Part shown: piece after piece, positions 25,875-33,637 of the stretch
Position numbering within the stretch: position 1 is the stretch's first letter
Layout of the letters: each line of letters starts with the position of its first letter
Source of the DNA: Streptomyces chryseus
Lineage (GTDB): Bacteria; Actinomycetota; Actinomycetes; Streptomycetales; Streptomycetaceae
Reading direction: 5' to 3'
Length of the DNA: 64,000 nucleotides
Assembly: GCF_014650755.1 (NCBI RefSeq)
Contig: NZ_BMVO01000005.1
Location: 272,829-336,828 of the forward strand
The notes under the pieces: model-generated
Seen by the model: the letters and a program-made list of their open reading frames with translations, nothing else
Databases searched by the model: none
What the model was told of the DNA's origin: nothing
Made by a program: the position numbers and the translations under genes

Positions 25875-27707
25875 ATGCGCCGCTCCACGGTACGAGTGCT
25901 GTCGTTCTGGGCCGTCGCGGCGGTGGTGGTGTCCGTCGGTGCCACCACCCCGCCAGCCGCTCCCGCCCCGGCGGCCTCACCGCCGCCACCCGTCAAGACT
26001 CCGGTCGCCGCCGGGTACGGAGGGGCGGTCGCGAGCGTCGACGCCGACGCGTCCGCCGCCGGCATCGAGGTGCTCCGGCGCGGCGGCAACGCGGTCGACG
26101 CGGCCGTCGCGACAGCGGCCGCGCTCGGCGTCACCGAGCCGTACTCGGCCGGCATCGGAGGGGGCGGTTACTTCGTCCACTACGACGCCAGGTCCCGCAC
26201 CGTACGCACGGTCGACGGCCGGGAGACCGCGCCGCTGAGCGCCGACCGGTCCCTCTTCCTGGAGGACGGCAAGCCCCTCGCCTTCGACCAGGCGATGACG
26301 AGCGGCCTGAGCGTGGGCACTCCCGGCACCCCGGCCACCTGGGACGCGGTGCTCGACGCCTGGGGCACCAAGCCGCTGCGGACGCTGCTGGCACCGGCCG
26401 AGAAGCTCGCCCGCGACGGCTTCACCGTCGACGCGACCTTCCGGTCGCAGACCGCCGCGAACGAGGCGCGGTTCCGGGACTTCCCGGCCACGGCGGAACT
26501 GTTCCTTCCGGGCGGGAAGCTGCCGGTGGTGGGGTCCCGGCTCACGAACCCGGATCTAGCCCGTACGTACGAGAAGCTGGGCCGGGAGGGCGTCGGTGAG
26601 CTGTACCGGGGCGACATCGCCCGCGACATCGTCCGTACGGTCCGCAGGCCACCGGTCGACCCCGGGGCGACGCGGGTGGTACGGGCCGGCGATCTGACGG
26701 CGAAGGACCTGCGCACGTACCGCACGTTGAAGCAGGCGCCGACCAGGGTCACGTACCAGGGGCTCGACGTGTACGGCATGGCGCCGTCGTCCTCGGGCGG
26801 CACGACGGTGGGGGAGGCGCTCAACATCCTGGAGCGCACCGACCTCTCGCCCGACGCGGCCACCCGGTCGCGCTACCTGCACCGCTTCATCGAGGCGAGC
26901 CGGATCGCGTTCGCGGACCGGGGGCGGTGGGTCGGCGACCCGGCGTTCGAGGACGTACCGGTGAAGGGCCTGCTGTCGCAGCGGTTCGCGGACGCGCGGG
27001 AGTGCCTGGTACGGGACGACGCGGTGCTGGTGAGCCCCCTCGCGCCCGGCGACCCGCGCGAACCGGGCGGTGGGGGCGGCTGCGGCCCGGCGGGGACGGC
27101 CGCGCCGACGACGTACGAGGGTGAGAACACCACGCACCTGACGACCGCCGACAAGTGGGGCAACGTCGTGGCGTACACCCTCACCATCGAGTCGACCGGC
27201 GGCAGTGGCATCACGGTGCCGGGGCGGGGGTTCCTCCTCAACAACGAGCTGACGGACTTCTCCTTCGCCCCCGCCAACCCGGCGGTGCACGACCCGAACC
27301 TGCCGGGGCCGGGCAAGCGCCCGCGCTCCTCGATGTCGCCGACGATCGTCCTTGAGGACGGGCGGCCGCTGCTGGCGCTCGGTTCGCCGGGCGGCGCGAC
27401 GATCATCACGACGGTGCTGCAGACCCTCACGGGGCACCTGGACCGGGGACTGCCGCTGGTCGACGCGATCGCGGCGCCGCGCGCGAGTCAGCGGAACGCG
27501 GCCACGACGGAGCTCGAACCGGGGCTGTGGAACGACCGTCCGCTGCGCGACGAGCTCGAAGCGCTCGGGCACGTCTTCAAGCTGAACCCGGAGATCGGCG
27601 CGGCGACCGGTGTGCAACGGCTCCCGGACGGGCGGTGGCTCGCGGCGGCGGAACGGGAGCGGCGGGGCGGCGGCTCCGCGATGGTGGTCCGCCCGGCCAC
27701 CCGCTGA
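25875..27707 (+). CDS. ggt: Secreted gamma-glutamyltransferase
   Basis: A 610-residue precursor with a signal peptide (1-30) and Pro-rich stretch. The large subunit contains RRGGNAVDAAVATAAALGVTEP. Thr419 in ENTTHLTTADKWGNVV is the expected self-cleavage nucleophile and new N-terminus of the small subunit. SSMSPTIVLEDGRP and GSPGGATIITTVLQ complete the active site. It cleaves glutathione and other gamma-glutamyl compounds outside the cell. The start has GGAGG 6 bases upstream. A homologue without a signal peptide lies at 40063. Confidence 0.94.
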   Translation: MRRSTVRVLSFWAVAAVVVSVGATTPPAAPAPAASPPPPVKTPVAAGYGGAVASVDADASAAGIEVLRRGGNAVDAAVATAAALGVTEPYSAGIGGGGYFVHYDARSRTVRTVDGRETAPLSADRSLFLEDGKPLAFDQAMTSGLSVGTPGTPATWDAVLDAWGTKPLRTLLAPAEKLARDGFTVDATFRSQTAANEARFRDFPATAELFLPGGKLPVVGSRLTNPDLARTYEKLGREGVGELYRGDIARDIVRTVRRPPVDPGATRVVRAGDLTAKDLRTYRTLKQAPTRVTYQGLDVYGMAPSSSGGTTVGEALNILERTDLSPDAATRSRYLHRFIEASRIAFADRGRWVGDPAFEDVPVKGLLSQRFADARECLVRDDAVLVSPLAPGDPREPGGGGGCGPAGTAAPTTYEGENTTHLTTADKWGNVVAYTLTIESTGGSGITVPGRGFLLNNELTDFSFAPANPAVHDPNLPGPGKRPRSSMSPTIVLEDGRPLLALGSPGGATIITTVLQTLTGHLDRGLPLVDAIAAPRASQRNAATTELEPGLWNDRPLRDELEALGHVFKLNPEIGAATGVQRLPDGRWLAAAERERRGGGSAMVVRPATR

Positions 27708-27744
27708 CCCGGAGACGGCCTATCGGTCACCGCCGGGTTTCCGG

Positions 27745-27784
27745 CGCGCCCGCCCCGGTCCGGGAAGGAGCACGGGCGGGCGCG
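27745..27784. terminator. Convergent terminator between ggt and map
   Basis: CGCGCCCGCCC (27745-27755) pairs perfectly with GGGCGGGCGCG (27774-27784) around an 18-nt loop, between two convergent genes. Confidence 0.6.
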
Positions 27785-27827
27785 GCGCGGCGGTGGCGCG
27801 AGCGGGGCGGGAGGGACCGGCCCCGCT

Positions 27828-28595
27828 TCACACCACCGTCAGAAGACGCGGCCCCGCATCCGTGATCGCCACCGTGTGTTCGGCGTGTGCGGCGCGGGAG
27901 CCGTCACAGGTGCGCAGCGTCCAGCCGTCCGCGTCCGCGTAGAACGCGTCCCGGCCGCCGCCGATCAGCATCGGCTCGATGGCCAGCACCATGCCGTGCC
28001 GCAGTACGAGGCCCCGCCCCGCCCGCCCCTCGTTCGGCACGTCCGGGCCCTCGTGCATCGAGCGGCCCACGCCGTGGCCGCCGAAGCCCTGCGGGATGCC
28101 GTAGCCCGCGGACCGGCAGACGCGGCCGATCGCGTGGGCGATGTCGCCGATCCGGTTGCCGGGGACCGCGGCCGCGATGCCCGCGTCCAGCGCCGCGCGC
28201 GCGGTGTCGGCGAGGTGTACGTCGTCGGGGCGGGGCGTGCCGACGCTGAAGGTGACGGCCGCGTCGCCGACCCAGCCGTCCAGCGTCGCACCGCAGTCGA
28301 CGCTGACGAGGTCGCCGTCGCCCAGGCGGTAGTCGGTCGGGACGCCGTGCACGATCGCGTCGTTGACGGAGGTGCAGACGACCGCCGGGAACGGCGTCGG
28401 CGCCCAGCTCGGTCGATAGCCCAGGAACGGCGACGACGCCCCCGCCTCCCGCAGCACGGCGCGCGCCACCTCGTCCAGTTCCCGCAGGCGGACGCCGACG
28501 CGCGCCGCCTCCCGTACGGCGGTCAGTGCTTCGGCGACCACCCGCCCCGCTTCCCTCATCGCGTTCACCGACGTATCCGTCTTGATCTCCACCAT
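27828..28595 (-). CDS. map: Methionine aminopeptidase, type I
   Basis: A 255-residue enzyme that removes N-terminal Met from new proteins. All five metal ligands of the family are visible: Asp100, Asp111, His174, Glu207 and Glu239, along with GGHGVGRSMHEGP. Streptomyces usually has a second map beside adk; this is the additional stand-alone copy. It is divergent from a small XRE regulator with only 41 bases between the starts, so co-regulation is likely. Confidence 0.94.
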   Translation of the reverse strand: MVEIKTDTSVNAMREAGRVVAEALTAVREAARVGVRLRELDEVARAVLREAGASSPFLGYRPSWAPTPFPAVVCTSVNDAIVHGVPTDYRLGDGDLVSVDCGATLDGWVGDAAVTFSVGTPRPDDVHLADTARAALDAGIAAAVPGNRIGDIAHAIGRVCRSAGYGIPQGFGGHGVGRSMHEGPDVPNEGRAGRGLVLRHGMVLAIEPMLIGGGRDAFYADADGWTLRTCDGSRAAHAEHTVAITDAGPRLLTVV

Positions 28596-28602
28596 GCCAA
28601 TT

Positions 28603-28630
28603 ACTATACCGGTTGACGCGGTATTAGAAT
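28603..28630. promoter_or_regulatory. Face-to-face promoters and operator between map and XRE gene
   Basis: TAGAAT at 28625-28630 is a -10 box ending 6 bases before the XRE ATG. TATAGT (minus strand, 28608-28603) ends 7 bases before the map ATG. Both genes would then be transcribed leaderless. Between the boxes, ATACCG (28606-28611) and CGGTAT (28619-28624) form a perfect 6-bp dyad with a 7-nt spacer, well placed to repress both. Confidence 0.6.
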
Positions 28631-28636
28631 GACGGC

Positions 28637-28888
28637 ATGGTCCGCACCCCTCTCACCCCCGCAGAGCGCGAACGCGGCGAGCGCCTCGGGCGGTTGCTCC
28701 GCGAGGCGCGCGGCGACCGCACCATGGTCGACGTCGCCGCCCACGCCGGCCTCTCCGCCGAGACCCTGCGCAAGATCGAGACCGGCCGCGCCCCGACGCC
28801 CGCGTTCTTCACCGTGGCGGCGCTGGCGGGCGTGCTGGGCCTCTCCATGGACGAGGTCGCCGTCCGCTGCGCCGTGGTGCCCGTCTGA
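28637..28888 (+). CDS. Small XRE-family regulator divergent from map
   Basis: An 83-residue protein that is mostly helix-turn-helix: MVDVAAHAGLSAETLRKIETGRAPTP followed by LAGVLGLSMDEVAVRC. There is no effector domain. Its own predicted promoter gives a leaderless mRNA, and the operator in the 41-base gap is the most likely target. Autoregulation and control of map are inferred from position. Confidence 0.9.
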   Translation: MVRTPLTPAERERGERLGRLLREARGDRTMVDVAAHAGLSAETLRKIETGRAPTPAFFTVAALAGVLGLSMDEVAVRCAVVPV

Positions 28889-28960
28889 CGCGCCCCGGGC
28901 GGCGGCGGTCCTGCCGGAGCTGTTCGAGGTGCGTGCGGCGCACGGCGTACGCTCGCGGGC

Positions 28961-29377
28961 ATGACTTCCGACCAGGATCCGCTCGCCGTGCTCGGCCGTA
29001 GCCCGTACGTCAGCCTCACCACCTTCCGCAGGAACGGCACGGGGGTCGCCACACCGGTGTGGGCCGCCTCCGACGGGGCCGAGCTCTACGTCTGGACCAA
29101 GGCCGACTCCTGGAAGGTCAAGCGCATCCGCAACGACGGACGGGTCGTCGTGACCGCCTGCGACGCGCGCGGACGCGTCAGCGACGGCGCGCCGTCCGCC
29201 GAGGGCACCGCGCGGCTCCTGGGCGCGGACGGGCTGCGCAAGGCGCGCGGGCTGCTCGCGCGCAAGTACACCTGGCAGTTCTGGCTCACCGACGTACCGG
29301 CGGCGATCGTCAGGCTCGGAAAGCGCCCGCACGTGGGCATCGCGATCAGCCTCCGGCACCCGTCGCGCCCCGCATGA
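28961..29377 (+). CDS. PPOX-class F420-dependent oxidoreductase
   Basis: A 138-residue split-barrel flavin/deazaflavin-binding protein. TTFRRNGTGVATPVWAASDG, TKADSWKVKRIRNDGRVVVTACDARG and KYTWQFWL fit the PPOX/F420 reductase family, which reduces diverse substrates with coenzyme F420. The natural substrate is unknown. It follows the XRE gene by 72 bases in the same direction. Confidence 0.87.
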   Translation: MTSDQDPLAVLGRSPYVSLTTFRRNGTGVATPVWAASDGAELYVWTKADSWKVKRIRNDGRVVVTACDARGRVSDGAPSAEGTARLLGADGLRKARGLLARKYTWQFWLTDVPAAIVRLGKRPHVGIAISLRHPSRPA

Positions 29378-29493
29378 GCGATCCGAGCCCTCGGCGAAAA
29401 CTGTCCGTAGCCGCGCTGTAACACACCTGCGGTCGAATGCCTGCGGACCGAACGGGTCCAGGCGGCGGCGACAGCGGCAGGGGCGGGGTGGCA

Positions 29494-30855
29494 ATGACGG
29501 TTGGTCGGATCCCGGCGGAGGCGCGGGCGTTCGCGCGATGTCTGCGCGAGCTGACGGAGCTCCTCGACACGGGCGCCGGCTGGTGCGGCGTCTTCTGGCA
29601 GCGTGACCCCGCCGGCATGCGGGCGTGCCTCGACGGCACCGAACTGCCGCCCCGGGACGTACTGGAGGCCCTGCTGCAGGATCTGGCGGCCCGGTACGGA
29701 GTGGCCGCTGCCGGGCGGGAGACCGTACGCGCGCGAGCGCTGCACGAAGCGGCGGCCGCCGCGCACGACCGGCGGCCGGGCGGGCGGGCGAGCCTGACGG
29801 AGCGGCTCGTGGCGATGCGGCGCGAGGAGGAGTACGCCGCCGAACGCGAGCGGGAGCTGACGCTGCGGCTGCGTGCGGCGGCGGGCGCCGACGGCCCGGA
29901 CCGCGCGCCGGGGCTGGACGTCGAGCTGGCCTGGGCCCGCGACGACCGTGAGCGCGCGGCCGCCCGCCGCGCGGAGCTGGACGCGCGCCTGGCGGCCCTG
30001 GACGCGCTGCGGGGCCCGCCCGCCCCGGGGCCCCCGGATCCGTGGCTGCGGACGGAGCAGCCCGACGGCCGGCCGGGCGGCCGGGGGACCGCCCCCGCAT
30101 CCGGGCCGGGCGGCGGGGAAACCTCCCGCTCGCGCCCCGAAGCCGCGCCCAAGCGGCGACCCCGGGGAGCCCGTTACGCCGTAGTGGACGACGACGGCGG
30201 GGCACCTCCCGCCACCCCCGGCCTGCCCGCGCCTGCCTTGCGGACCGCCGCTCCCCGGGGAGCCCGCTACGCCGGGGTCGACGAGCCGGAGCCCGTGATC
30301 ACCGAGGACCCCGTCGCCGCCGCCCGGGCGGCCCGTGCCGTGGCCGACACCGTCGCCGTGCTCGTACAACTGCGCGCCCAGGGGCGTACCGGAGAGGCGC
30401 ACGTGCTGCTCTGCGAGGCCGCCGGGTGGCCCGCCGTGCGGCTGCCCGTGCTGGCCGGCGTACTGGACCGGGCGGGGCTCGGCGCCGACTGGACCACCCT
30501 CCTGTGGGAGGCGGCCTCCCAGCCGCTCGACCGGATCGCCGCCGTCGCGGCGGAGCTCGAAGGCGCGGGCCTCGGCGAGGACGGCCGGCGCCTGCTGCGG
30601 CAGGGCGTCGCGGGTCCCGCCTCCGACATCGCCGCCGCCCTGCTCGCCCTGGACGACGCGGGGGGACGCACGCGCGAAGTGCGCGCCCTGGCCGACGCGT
30701 TCGTACGCGTCCGTACGCCCGAGGACGCCGCCCTGGTCGCACGGACCGACCCGCGCCGCCTCGCCCCGCTGCTCCTCGACGCCGCGCGGCAGGTGTCGCA
30801 GCGCCGGTACCGGGACGTGGTGCACGCCCTGCGCGTCGCGGGCGCCACGCCGTGA
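29494..30855 (+). CDS. Large Ala/Arg-rich hypothetical protein with repeated RGARYA motif
   Basis: A 453-residue soluble protein. The N-terminal part is helical with probable coiled coil (EEEYAAERERELTLRLRAAA). A disordered Pro/Gly/Arg region near 175-245 contains two copies of PRGARYA followed by V-D-acidic residues (RGARYAVVDDD and RGARYAGVDEP). The C-terminal 200 residues are helical repeats (AAVAAELEGAGLGEDGRRLL) of TPR-like spacing. ATG 29494 is preferred over an in-frame ATG at 29437 because the intervening Gly/Arg residues look non-coding. The function is not recognised; it may be a scaffold. Confidence 0.75.
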   Translation: MTVGRIPAEARAFARCLRELTELLDTGAGWCGVFWQRDPAGMRACLDGTELPPRDVLEALLQDLAARYGVAAAGRETVRARALHEAAAAAHDRRPGGRASLTERLVAMRREEEYAAERERELTLRLRAAAGADGPDRAPGLDVELAWARDDRERAAARRAELDARLAALDALRGPPAPGPPDPWLRTEQPDGRPGGRGTAPASGPGGGETSRSRPEAAPKRRPRGARYAVVDDDGGAPPATPGLPAPALRTAAPRGARYAGVDEPEPVITEDPVAAARAARAVADTVAVLVQLRAQGRTGEAHVLLCEAAGWPAVRLPVLAGVLDRAGLGADWTTLLWEAASQPLDRIAAVAAELEGAGLGEDGRRLLRQGVAGPASDIAAALLALDDAGGRTREVRALADAFVRVRTPEDAALVARTDPRRLAPLLLDAARQVSQRRYRDVVHALRVAGATP

Positions 30856-30944
30856 CGGCCGGCGGCGCGTGAACATCACGACACGCCAGTGTCACCCCCT
30901 CGGGTGCGAAACGTGATCGACTCTGCGGGTTGACGACGATGGTC

Positions 30945-31006
30945 TTGCCCCACTCCCCGCCGGGGCTTACGTTCATCCCTCTACGTCCCGAATCTACGGG
31001 CGTAGA
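30945..31006 (+). promoter_or_regulatory. Promoter and palindromic operator of beta-ureidopropionase gene
   Basis: TTGCCC (30945-30950) and TACGTT (30968-30973) are 17 bases apart. Just downstream lie a half-site TCTACG (30980-30985) and the perfect palindrome TCTACGGGCGTAGA (30993-31006), overlapping the expected transcript start. The same palindrome with one loop base changed occurs before the dihydropyrimidinase gene. Confidence 0.65.
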
Positions 31007-31039
31007 AGGTCTCTGGCGTCCCGTTGAAGGAGACAAGTC

Positions 31040-31882
31040 ATGGCCAACGTCGTACGCGCCGCTCTGGTCCAGGCGACCTGGACCGGCGACACCGAATCCA
31101 TGATCGCCAAGCACGAGGAGCACGCCCGTGAGGCGGCCCGGCAGGGCGCGAAGATCATAGGGTTCCAGGAGGTCTTCAACGCCCCGTACTTCTGCCAGGT
31201 GCAGGACGCCGAGCACTACCGGTGGGCCGAGTCCGTCCCCGACGGTCCGACGGTCCGCCGGATGCGGGACCTGGCCCGTGAGACCGGCATGGTGATCGTC
31301 GTCCCGGTCTTCGAGCGCGAGCAGTCCGGGTTCTACTTCAACACCGCCGCCGTGATCGATGCCGACGGCAGCTACCTCGGCAAGTACCGCAAGCACCACA
31401 TCCCCCAGGTCAAGGGCTTCTGGGAGAAGTTCTACTTCAAGCCGGGCAACCTGGGCTGGCCCGTGTTCGACACGGCCGTGGGCAAGGTCGGCGTCTACAT
31501 CTGCTACGACCGCCACTTCCCCGAGGGCTGGCGCCAACTCGGCCTGAACGGCGCCCAGATCGTCTACAACCCCTCCGCCACCCATCGCGGTCTCTCCTCC
31601 CACCTCTGGCAGCTGGAACAGCCGGCGGCCGCCGTCGCCAACGAGTACTTCGTCGCCGCCATCAACCGGGTCGGCCAGGAGGAGTACGGCGACAACGACT
31701 TCTACGGCACCAGCTATTTCGTCGACCCGCGCGGCACGTTCGTCGGCGGCACGGCCAGCGACAAGGAGGAGGAACTCGTCGTCCGGGACCTGGACTTCGA
31801 CCTCATCGAGGAAGTGCGTCAGCAGTGGGCGTTCTACCGGGACCGCCGCCCGGACGCGTACGAAGGACTGGTGAACCCGTGA
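31040..31882 (+). CDS. Beta-ureidopropionase / nitrilase-family amidohydrolase
   Basis: A 280-residue carbon-nitrogen hydrolase with the Glu-Lys-Cys triad: Glu44 (FQEVFNAPYF), Lys118 (KYRKHHIPQ) and Cys155 (VYICYDRHFPEGW). The DRHFPE sequence and neighbours point to N-carbamoyl-beta-alanine amidohydrolase, the third step of reductive pyrimidine breakdown, rather than N-carbamoylputrescine. The start has AAGGAG at good spacing. The last codons overlap the aminotransferase start (GTGA). It is presumably repressed or induced through the palindrome upstream. Confidence 0.88.
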   Translation: MANVVRAALVQATWTGDTESMIAKHEEHAREAARQGAKIIGFQEVFNAPYFCQVQDAEHYRWAESVPDGPTVRRMRDLARETGMVIVVPVFEREQSGFYFNTAAVIDADGSYLGKYRKHHIPQVKGFWEKFYFKPGNLGWPVFDTAVGKVGVYICYDRHFPEGWRQLGLNGAQIVYNPSATHRGLSSHLWQLEQPAAAVANEYFVAAINRVGQEEYGDNDFYGTSYFVDPRGTFVGGTASDKEEELVVRDLDFDLIEEVRQQWAFYRDRRPDAYEGLVNP

Positions 31883-33177
31883 CCCACCACGTGACCCCCC
31901 TGCTCGGCCGCCACCGGGCCGTCATGCCCGACTGGCTGTCCCTCTACTACCGGCAGCCGATCGAGCTCACCCACGGCGAGGGCCGGTACGTCTACGACGC
32001 CGACGGCAACCGCTACCTCGACTTCTTCGGCGGCATCCTCACCACCATGACCGCCCACGCGCTCCCCGAGGTCGCCAAGGCCGTCAGCGAGCAGGCCGGC
32101 CGCCTGATCCATTCCTCGACGCTCTACCTCAACCGCCCCATGGTCGAGCTGGCCGAGCGCGTCGCCACCCTCTCCGGCATCCCGCAGGCGCGGGTGTTCT
32201 TCACCACGTCCGGCACCGAGGCCAACGACACCGCCCTGCTCCTCGCCACGACGTACCGCCGCTCCAACCAGATCCTGGCGATGCGCAACAGCTATCACGG
32301 CCGGTCCTTCTCGGCCGTGTCCATCACGGGCAACAGCACCTGGTCCCCGACCAGCCTGTCACCGCTCCAGACGCTGTACGTCCACGGGGGCGTCCGCAGC
32401 CGGGGCCCGTACGCGCAGTTGTCCGACGCGCAGTTCATCGAGGCGTGCGTCGCCGACCTCGAAGACCTCCTCGGGCAGACGCGCGGTCAGGTCGCCGCGC
32501 TCATCGCCGAACCGGTGCAGGGCGTCGGCGGGTTCACCTCCCCGCCCGACGGGCTGTACGCCGCGTTCCGCGAAGTCCTCGACCGGCACGGCATCCTGTG
32601 GATCACCGACGAGGTGCAGACCGGATGGGGCCGTACGGGTGAACACTTCTGGGGGTGGCAGGCGCACGGCCAGAACGGGCCGCCGGACATCCTCACCTTC
32701 GCCAAGGGCATCGGCAACGGCATGTCCATCGGCGGCGTCGTCGCCCGCGCCGAGGTCATGAACTGCCTCGACGCCCACTCCATCTCCACCTTCGGCGGCA
32801 GCCCCATCACGATGGCGGCGGGCCTCGCCAACCTCAACTACCTGCTGGAACACCACCTCCAGGACAACGCCCGCCGCGTGGGCGGCCTGCTCCTGGAGCG
32901 GCTGCGCGCCGTCACCGCCGGCGTGCCGTGCGTACGGGAAGTGCGCGGCCGGGGCCTGATGGCGGCCGTCGAACTGGTCAAGCCCGGCACCGACGAGGCG
33001 GCGCCCGAGACGGCGGCGGCCGTCCTGGAGGCCGCGCGCGAGGGCGGCCTGCTGCTCGGCAAGGGCGGCGGCCACAACACGGCCGTCCTGCGCATCGCCC
33101 CACCGCTGACGCTGAGCGTCACGGAGGCGGAGGAGGGGGCGCGCATCCTGGAGAAGGCGCTGCGCAACGCGCAGTGA
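31879..33177 (+). CDS. Class III aminotransferase (probable beta-alanine transaminase)
   Basis: A 432-residue fold-type I PLP enzyme. TTSGTEANDTALLLA binds the cofactor phosphate, Asp244 in WITDEVQTGWGRTG contacts the pyridine nitrogen, and Lys276 in LTFAKGIGNG forms the Schiff base. The family includes beta-alanine:pyruvate and 4-aminobutyrate transaminases. Overlap with the beta-ureidopropionase gene argues that it takes beta-alanine or 3-aminoisobutyrate to the semialdehyde. The GTG start is fixed by the 4-base overlap. Confidence 0.9.
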   Translation: MTHHVTPLLGRHRAVMPDWLSLYYRQPIELTHGEGRYVYDADGNRYLDFFGGILTTMTAHALPEVAKAVSEQAGRLIHSSTLYLNRPMVELAERVATLSGIPQARVFFTTSGTEANDTALLLATTYRRSNQILAMRNSYHGRSFSAVSITGNSTWSPTSLSPLQTLYVHGGVRSRGPYAQLSDAQFIEACVADLEDLLGQTRGQVAALIAEPVQGVGGFTSPPDGLYAAFREVLDRHGILWITDEVQTGWGRTGEHFWGWQAHGQNGPPDILTFAKGIGNGMSIGGVVARAEVMNCLDAHSISTFGGSPITMAAGLANLNYLLEHHLQDNARRVGGLLLERLRAVTAGVPCVREVRGRGLMAAVELVKPGTDEAAPETAAAVLEAAREGGLLLGKGGGHNTAVLRIAPPLTLSVTEAEEGARILEKALRNAQ

Positions 33178-33278
33178 GCCGTCCCACCGCCGAACCGACG
33201 CGCCGCTGAACCGGTGAACTGACGAGCCGCCCCAGGGAGCCGCCTCCCGGGGACGGCTGCGCCCGGGGTGCCGCTGCC

Positions 33279-33509
33279 GTGCGATCCACCGCGAGGCGCA
33301 GGAGCCCGCCCGAGATCCACGCCGTGTGGGTCGTCCGCAGGGGGCTGGAGGACACCGCGCCCGAGGGTGAACGCTTCGTCCAGTACGACGACGGCCACGC
33401 CGCCGAGCGGGTGGTACGCCGTGTCTTCCTGGGCGAGGAGATGAACCCGGACGCGGGCGACACACGCGCAAGTCGTGAGGAACAGCCGCGGTATTGCCAC
33501 GGTGGGTGA
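33279..33509 (+). CDS. Possible small conserved protein in pyrimidine-degradation block
   Basis: A 76-codon frame starting at GTG 33279. Its middle, AVWVVRRGLEDTAPEGERFVQ then RVFLGEEMNPDAG, has normal protein composition and codon bias. It lies in the 460-base stretch between the aminotransferase and dihydropyrimidinase genes, overlapping the start of the second promoter. Similar short proteins may occur at this spot in other Streptomyces, but I am working from memory. The N-terminal ten residues are probably not coding. Confidence 0.4.
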   Translation: MRSTARRRSPPEIHAVWVVRRGLEDTAPEGERFVQYDDGHAAERVVRRVFLGEEMNPDAGDTRASREEQPRYCHGG

Positions 33510-33553
33510 CATGCTTCTACGGTCTCCTGCACACGCGGTTCTACGGGTGTAGA
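33494..33553 (+). promoter_or_regulatory. Promoter and palindromic operator of dihydropyrimidinase gene
   Basis: TTGCCA (33494-33499) and TACGGT (33518-33523) are 18 bases apart. A half-site TCTACG overlaps the -10 (33516-33521), and the perfect palindrome TCTACGGGTGTAGA lies at 33540-33553, near the expected transcript start. The layout copies that of the 30945-31006 promoter. Confidence 0.65.
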
Positions 33554-33637
33554 CCGAGAACGGTGCAAGTTCGACAGGCGGCGGGTCCCCCGGCTGCGCG
33601 GGCGTCCGGTCCTGCTGCCCGGGAAGGGGCAGGAATC

